A stretch of DNA of 64,000 nt. Origin: Tautonia plasticadhaerens (lineage in GTDB: Bacteria > Planctomycetota > Planctomycetia > Isosphaerales > Isosphaeraceae). Positions 60,648 to 64,000 of this stretch are shown piece by piece (position 1 is the first letter of the stretch; each line of letters starts with the position of its first letter). A model generated the notes under the pieces. It was not told the origin of the DNA. It made no database searches and was given only the letters and a program-made list of their open reading frames with translations. Location: contig NZ_CP036426.1 in the NCBI RefSeq assembly GCF_007752535.1, forward strand, positions 2,108,001 to 2,172,000. The letters run 5' to 3'. A program made the position numbers and the translations under genes.

Positions 60648-63600
60648 ATGGCACGCGACGACGCCGACACGTCCTGGCAAGAGGAATTCGGCCCCGACGA
60701 CCGGGAGGCCCTGAGCCGGATCCTCCGGGCCCTGGTCGAGGGCCGGCTGGACCTCGATTCGACCGTCGGCCGGCTGATCGAATGGAGGACCGTGGACGAC
60801 CCCTCCCCGGCCGTGAGGCCGACCACCCCGGGGCCGATCCGATGGCCCTCGCCCTTGCGGGGGGACGGGGAGGGACGGGCGTCGGGGGCCGACCCCGGGC
60901 CCGAGGGCCGGGACGGGCCCGCGACCGCCGAGTCGGGCCCCGGGGCGGACGGGCCCGGGCCCGGGGAAGCCGGCGGATGGCCCGTGACCGGCGGCCGCTT
61001 CGAGGTGCGCACGTTCCTCGCCCGGGGCGGATTGGGGGAGGTCTACGTCGCCTTCGACCGCGAGGTCGGCCGGGAGGTGGCGCTGAAGGTCATGAGGCCC
61101 GACCGGTCGTCCCGGGGGGTCCGACGCGACCGGTTCCTGATGGAGGCCGAGATCACCGGCCAGCTCGAACACCCGGGCATCGTGCCCATCTACGCGATCG
61201 GCCTCGACGATCGGGGGGGCCCGTTCTACGCGATGCGGCTGATCCGGGGCCGGAGCCTGCTGCAGGCCCTCTCGACGTGCGACCGGGGCCGAGGGTTCGC
61301 CTCCTCGCTGGAGTTCCGGGGCCTGGTCGCCCGCTTCCTGGCGGCCTGCGACGCGGTCTCCTACGCCCACAGCCGGGGGGTGCTGCACCGCGACCTGAAG
61401 CCCTCGAACATCCTCTGCGGCCCCTTCGGCGAGACGATCGTCGTCGACTGGGGGCTCGCCAAGCCGGTCGGCGACCCGGGCCCGGAGATCGACCGGCGGG
61501 GGGGGGCCTCGGGCACGGGCCCGGGCCCGGACGACCCGGGCCCGCCGGGGCCGGCCCGGCCGCCCTCGGCCGGGGGGACCGAGACCCGGCCCGGCACCGT
61601 CGTGGGCACTCCCGGGTACATGAGCCCCGAGCAGGCCCGGGGCGGGCACGGGGCGCCCGGGCCGGCCTCGGACGTCTACAGCCTCGGCGCCACGCTCTAC
61701 CACCTCGCCGTCGGCCGGGTGCCGATCGATGCCGCGGATCTCGCGGAGGCGCTCGATCGCACCCGGCTGGGGGAGTTCGAGCGGCCCCGCCGGGCCAACC
61801 GGGGGATCCCGAGGGCCCTGGAGGCGATCATCCTCCGGGCGATGGCCAACCGGCCGGAGGACCGCTACCCGTCGGCGTCGGGGCTCGCCGCGGAGCTGCG
61901 CCGATGGCTGGCCGACGAGCCCGTCATCTGCCACCGCGAGGGGGGGGTCGAGCGCCTCTCCCGGTGGTCCCGGAAGCACCGGGCCCTGGCCGGGGCGGCG
62001 GTCCTGGCGCTGGCGGCGGTGGCGGCGGTGGCGAGCGTCTCGGCGCTGGCCGTGGCCGGCGCCCTCCGGTCGGCCGAGCTGGCCGGGGCCCGGGCGGAGG
62101 AGGCCGGGCGGCGGGCCCGGGCCGAGGGGGCGAGGCTGACGCTCGACCGGGCCCTGTACCTCTGCCAGCTCGGCGACGTGCACGCCGGGCTGCTCTGGCT
62201 GGCCGAGGCCCTGCGGCTCGACGACGAGGCCGGGCTCGGCGACGGGCCGACGATCCGGGCCAACCTCGCCGCCTGGGGGCGCCAGCTCGGCGAGGTGGTG
62301 CGGGCGATCCCCCACCCCGAGCACCTCGCCGCCGTCGCCGTCTCCCCCGACGGCGATCGGATGGCGACCGCCTGCCACGACGGCCTCGTCCGGGTCTGGG
62401 ATCCCGACACCGAGGGGCCGCCGATCGCGCTCCGGCACGAGGGCCCCGCCACCGTCGTCGCCTTCACCCCGGGCGGGGCCCTGATCTCGGGGGACGGCTC
62501 GGGGTGGGTGATCGCCTGGGACCTCGGGCGTCGGGCCCCCCGGTGGCGGCTCCGGGCCCTGGCGGCCTGCGCCGCCATCGCCGTCTCCCCCGACGGGAGC
62601 GCCTGCGTCGTCTCGGGACGGGACGGGGACGGGGTGGGCGTGGCCCGGCTGGTCGACCTCGGCGGGGGGACGTTGATCGGCGAGCCGATGCGCCACGAGG
62701 GCTCCGTCGCGATCCTCGACGTGGCCTACCGGCCCGACGGCCTGGCCCTCGCCACCGCCGGCCACGACGGCACCGTCCGCACCTGGGACGCCCGGACCGG
62801 GGCACCCGGGCCGCTCCGGCTGGGGCACCCGATGCCCGCCCAGGTCGTGGCCTATTCCCCCGACGGGGCCCGGCTGCTCACCGGCTGCCGGGACGGCCGG
62901 CTGCGGACCTGGGACGCGGGCCTGGGCGTCGAGCTGGCCGGCCCGAGGCCGGCCCACCTGTCGGGGATCTCGGGCCTGGAGTTCCGGCCCGACGGCCGGG
63001 TGCTGCTGACCGTCGGCTGGGACGCCACGGCGCGGCTCTGGGACGCGGCCACCGGCCGGCCGATCGGCCCGGAACTGCCGCACCACCTCGACCTGGCCGC
63101 CGGCACCTTCTTCCCCGACGGCCGTCGGATCGCCACGGTCTCCAATGACTTCGTGGCCCGGGTCTGGGCCGCCCCCCCCGGGCCGCCCAACGAGCCGATC
63201 CTCCGGCCCGGCGGCTCGATCCGGCACGTCTCCTACCGCCCCGACGGCCGGGCCTTCCTGACCGGGGACGACCGGGGCCGCTCCCAGCTCTGGGACGCCG
63301 GGGACCTCTCGCCGATCGGCGGGCCCATGGTGCACCCCGGCGGGCTCGCCCGCATGGAGTTCGACGAGTCCTCCCGACGCCTGCTGACCTTCCGAGATCG
63401 GCGGATCATGGTCTGGGACGCCCGGGAGGGCGGGCCGACCGGGCTGGCGATCGAGGCGCCGATCCCCCTGATCTTCCCGAAGTTCGCCGCCGGCGGCGAC
63501 CGGATCGTCGCCGTCGCGATCGACGGCCGGCTCTCCTGCTGGGACTCGGCCGACGGCCGACCGGCCTGGGGGCCGGTGGACGTGCCCCTGGAACCGGACG

Positions 63601-64000
63601 TCCTGATCACCTCCCCCGACGGCCGGTCCGCCTGGGTCGGCGGCGGGGGCGGGACGATGATCGAGCTGGAGGTCGAGACCGGCCGGATCTCGAACACCGT
63701 GGCCGGCCTCGGGGCGACCGTGCTGGCGATGGCGGTCACCCCCGATGGGGAGACGGCGCTGGCCGGCCTGGCCGACGGCCGGGCCGTCCTGATCGACCTG
63801 TCCGACGGGGCCCGGCTGGGGCCGGAGATGGCCCACCGGGCCCCCCTGGCCTGGGTCGGCTTCGACGCCGAGGGCGGCGAGGCGCTGACCGAGTCCGGCG
63901 GGGTCCTCCGGCGCTGGGACGCGCGGACCGGGGCCCCGATCGGGCCGATGCTCCCCCACCTGGGCCCGACGATCGCCCGGGCCCGGGATGCCGGGCTCCG
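60648..64000 (+). CDS. Membrane Ser/Thr protein kinase with WD40 repeats, 3' end missing
   Basis: The frame runs open past the right edge, giving at least 1117 residues. In order: an N-terminal acidic segment (FGPDDREALSRILRALVEGRLDLD) and a Pro/Gly linker; a Hanks-type kinase (about 115-400) with GGLGEV, Lys in VALKVMRP, HRDLKPSN (His247, Asp249), DWG for DFG at Asp267, and GTPGYMSPEQA; one membrane helix near 446-470; then many WD40 repeats of the form VSPDG..RVWD (VAVSPDGDRMATACHDGLVRVWD). The catalytic residues are intact, so it should phosphorylate Ser/Thr inside the cell. The repeats, on the other side of the helix, probably sense or bind partners. DWG is frequent in planctomycete kinases. 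The ATG at 60648 is preceded by a weak ribosome site. Confidence 0.9.
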   Translation, partial: MARDDADTSWQEEFGPDDREALSRILRALVEGRLDLDSTVGRLIEWRTVDDPSPAVRPTTPGPIRWPSPLRGDGEGRASGADPGPEGRDGPATAESGPGADGPGPGEAGGWPVTGGRFEVRTFLARGGLGEVYVAFDREVGREVALKVMRPDRSSRGVRRDRFLMEAEITGQLEHPGIVPIYAIGLDDRGGPFYAMRLIRGRSLLQALSTCDRGRGFASSLEFRGLVARFLAACDAVSYAHSRGVLHRDLKPSNILCGPFGETIVVDWGLAKPVGDPGPEIDRRGGASGTGPGPDDPGPPGPARPPSAGGTETRPGTVVGTPGYMSPEQARGGHGAPGPASDVYSLGATLYHLAVGRVPIDAADLAEALDRTRLGEFERPRRANRGIPRALEAIILRAMANRPEDRYPSASGLAAELRRWLADEPVICHREGGVERLSRWSRKHRALAGAAVLALAAVAAVASVSALAVAGALRSAELAGARAEEAGRRARAEGARLTLDRALYLCQLGDVHAGLLWLAEALRLDDEAGLGDGPTIRANLAAWGRQLGEVVRAIPHPEHLAAVAVSPDGDRMATACHDGLVRVWDPDTEGPPIALRHEGPATVVAFTPGGALISGDGSGWVIAWDLGRRAPRWRLRALAACAAIAVSPDGSACVVSGRDGDGVGVARLVDLGGGTLIGEPMRHEGSVAILDVAYRPDGLALATAGHDGTVRTWDARTGAPGPLRLGHPMPAQVVAYSPDGARLLTGCRDGRLRTWDAGLGVELAGPRPAHLSGISGLEFRPDGRVLLTVGWDATARLWDAATGRPIGPELPHHLDLAAGTFFPDGRRIATVSNDFVARVWAAPPGPPNEPILRPGGSIRHVSYRPDGRAFLTGDDRGRSQLWDAGDLSPIGGPMVHPGGLARMEFDESSRRLLTFRDRRIMVWDAREGGPTGLAIEAPIPLIFPKFAAGGDRIVAVAIDGRLSCWDSADGRPAWGPVDVPLEPDVLITSPDGRSAWVGGGGGTMIELEVETGRISNTVAGLGATVLAMAVTPDGETALAGLADGRAVLIDLSDGARLGPEMAHRAPLAWVGFDAEGGEALTESGGVLRRWDARTGAPIGPMLPHLGPTIARARDAGL

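Noticed and set aside
60252-63959. Upstream extension of the ABC-2 permease frame by over 1200 residues
   Set aside because: This stretch is antisense to the kinase/WD40 gene, which has clear motifs. The membrane protein proper begins near 60251.

Overview
The window is very GC-rich and densely coding, with long antisense open frames opposite most real genes. The protein families point to a planctomycete, most likely in or near the Isosphaeraceae. Pointers are a LEPR-XLL-like N-terminus on a beta-helix protein, a PVC-type propeller/HEAT/cytochrome c dehydrogenase, an exosortase with its EpsI partner, an FHA-like giant protein, and a Ser/Thr kinase with WD40 repeats and a DWG motif. The taxon is inferred from gene content only. 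I recognise no rRNA, tRNA, CRISPR array, insertion sequence or prophage.

Region 1 (1-17 kb) is mostly minus-strand housekeeping genes with a strong tRNA/RNA theme. It runs from a partial HD-domain gene and a Uma2 gene broken by an in-frame TAA, through alaS, a secreted trypsin/PDZ protease, recA (with its own promoter), thpR, a PfkB-family kinase, a small membrane-anchored protein, gltX and a small conserved protein. After a plus-strand diguanylate cyclase come mnmA, selA and selB, so the organism should insert selenocysteine.

Region 2 (17.2-29.2 kb) is a plus-strand exopolysaccharide/exosortase cluster: WecA-like initiating transferase, Wzc-like chain-length regulator/tyrosine kinase, O-antigen ligase/polymerase-like protein, an FHA-like/coiled-coil/one-TM/repeat protein of unknown role, exosortase, EpsI-family protein and GDP-mannose 4,6-dehydratase. 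Strong hairpins follow, including a 30-bp inverted repeat.

Region 3 (29.5-36.6 kb) holds a lineage-type RRN-STGP protein, the secreted beta-helix protein, a Tat-exported aldo/keto reductase, a secreted protein of unknown function and an enolase-superfamily enzyme. Region 4 (36.7-42.6 kb) has five glycosyltransferases that probably complement the exopolysaccharide cluster; one is frameshifted at a G9 run.

Region 5 (42.9-47.6 kb) is the MoxR / DUF58 / transglutaminase operon behind a good sigma70-type promoter with a palindrome just downstream. Region 6 (47.9-64 kb) contains a YchF-like GTPase, a secreted LamG/DUF1080-like protein, a LysM-like protein, a tail-specific protease, a two-pore-helix-type ion channel, the PVC-type dehydrogenase, a multi-pass membrane protein, an ABC-2 permease and the kinase/WD40 gene that runs off the right edge.
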